The notes under the pieces: model-generated
What the model was told of the DNA's origin: nothing
Database searches by the model: none
What the model saw: the letters and a program-made list of their open reading frames with translations, nothing else
Translations under genes and position numbers: made by a program
In this document: in pieces, positions 5,728-6,342 of the stretch
Position numbering within the stretch: the first letter of the stretch is position 1
Layout: every line of letters begins with the position of its first letter
Assembly (NCBI GenBank): GCA_910586805.1
Contig: CAJUJC010000004.1
Coordinates: 35,136-41,477, forward strand
Reading direction: 5' to 3'
Origin: an uncultured Erysipelotrichales bacterium
Lineage (GTDB): Bacteria; Bacillota_I; Bacilli_A; Erysipelotrichales; Coprobacillaceae
Length of the DNA stretch: 6,342 nt

Positions 5728-6342
5728 GATTCAACTCTTTTAAAACAGTTGGAATATTATTAAAAATAGCCTGTGCAATTTCAGGTTTATTCATTGTATA
5801 AATATGAATACCATCAACACCATTTGTAATTAAATCTATAATTTGATGTGTAGCATAGTTAATTCCAATCTCTTTCATAGCCTCTGGATAATGATAATAA
5901 GATTCAATCATTGTTGATAATTGATAAGGGATTGAACAACCGCACATTTTAGCAGTATGAAGTAATGATTTAGAATTTGTGATAGGCATAATACCTGCAA
6001 GTATAGGTACATGGATTCCCCTTTTTCTTGCTTCTTTAACTAATCTATAATAATACTGATTATCAAAAAAGATTTGTGTAATCAAGTATTGAGCACCTGC
6101 ATCTACTTTTTCTTTTAAAGCTTTCAAATCATCTTCAAAACAACTTGCTTCATTATGGACTTCTGGATAACAAGCTCCTGCTAAACAAAAATCATTTTCA
6201 AAATGTTTATTTATAAATTCATTTAATTCTTTTGCATAATGAAATTCTAATTTTTCTTTTGTAAATAAACCATTTTGAGGATAATCACCTCGTAATGCTA
6301 AGATATTTTCAATATGATTATCTTTTAACTGTTGACATATAT
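5720..6342 (-). CDS. metF: Methylenetetrahydrofolate reductase, C-terminal part (5' end outside window)
   Basis: Reduces 5,10-methylene-tetrahydrofolate to 5-methyl-tetrahydrofolate, the methyl donor for MetH, using FAD. The frame is open to the right edge, giving 206 visible codons of a family usually near 290. Recognised stretches are ILALRGDYPQNG (the folate/FAD-binding LRGD motif), LAGACYPEVHNEA (family form AGYPEGHPEA), DAGAQYLITQIFFDN and ILAGIMPITN, all in the order expected of MetF. There is an apparent start codon (TTG) at 6127, but it is internal: the conserved motifs lie upstream of it, so the true start is beyond 6342. Its TAA overlaps the ATG of the activation protein by 8 bp, making it the upstream member of the methionine operon. 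The operon promoter, and any riboswitch or repressor site, is outside the window. Confidence 0.95.
   Translation of the reverse strand, partial: ICQQLKDNHIENILALRGDYPQNGLFTKEKLEFHYAKELNEFINKHFENDFCLAGACYPEVHNEASCFEDDLKALKEKVDAGAQYLITQIFFDNQYYYRLVKEARKRGIHVPILAGIMPITNSKSLLHTAKMCGCSIPYQLSTMIESYYHYPEAMKEIGINYATHQIIDLITNGVDGIHIYTMNKPEIAQAIFNNIPTVLKELNHE

Noticed and set aside
5720..6127. Reading the MetF segment as a complete 135-residue gene starting at TTG 6127
   Set aside because: The frame continues upstream through conserved MetF motifs (LRGD, CYPEVHNEA) to the window edge, so the TTG is an internal Leu codon and the gene is cut by the window, not truncated.

Overview
The window comes from an AT-rich, low-GC Gram-positive (Firmicutes/Bacillota-type) genome. 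Strong AGGAGG-type ribosome binding sites, T-rich intrinsic terminators and a CcpA-type cre site all point that way. TGA is used as a stop codon (response regulator), so this is not a Mycoplasma-type code. The gene content (ATP-dependent PEP carboxykinase, and a cobalamin methionine synthase with a separate reactivation protein) would suit an anaerobic gut Erysipelotrichia or Clostridia member. That placement is inference. Every gene I can support lies on the minus strand, so the window reads right to left.

Right part (2774-6342): a tightly overlapping methionine operon, metF (5' end outside the window) -> a 207-residue MetH activation-domain protein -> a short 782-residue MetH. MetF makes 5-methyl-tetrahydrofolate. 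MetH moves the methyl group through cobalamin to homocysteine. The small protein very likely supplies the AdoMet-dependent reductive reactivation that is fused to the C terminus of MetH in E. coli. The operon ends at a hairpin-plus-U-tract terminator (2635-2681).

Middle (2464-2773): a 310-base intergenic region. It holds the 3' UTR and terminator of metH, a perfect 25-bp tandem duplication whose copies each contain an AT-rich dyad, and a pckA promoter with a cre-like site in its -35/-10 spacer. Next comes pckA (886-2463), the gluconeogenic ATP-type PEP carboxykinase, ended by a 12-bp perfect-stem terminator.

Left part (1-829): an OmpR/PhoP-type response regulator, with a 4-bp overlap into the start of a membrane protein that is probably its sensor histidine kinase (only 41 codons visible). 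In front of the regulator are two TGATACA repeats exactly 11 bp apart, just upstream of a TATAAT box. They look like an OmpR-family binding site and suggest autoregulation.

I see no mobile element, CRISPR array, tRNA or rRNA, and no convincing plus-strand gene. Nothing here is clearly a new system. The points most worth following up are the split methionine synthase with its Cys-rich reactivator tail, the tandem dyads upstream of pckA, and the probable autoregulatory box of the two-component system.
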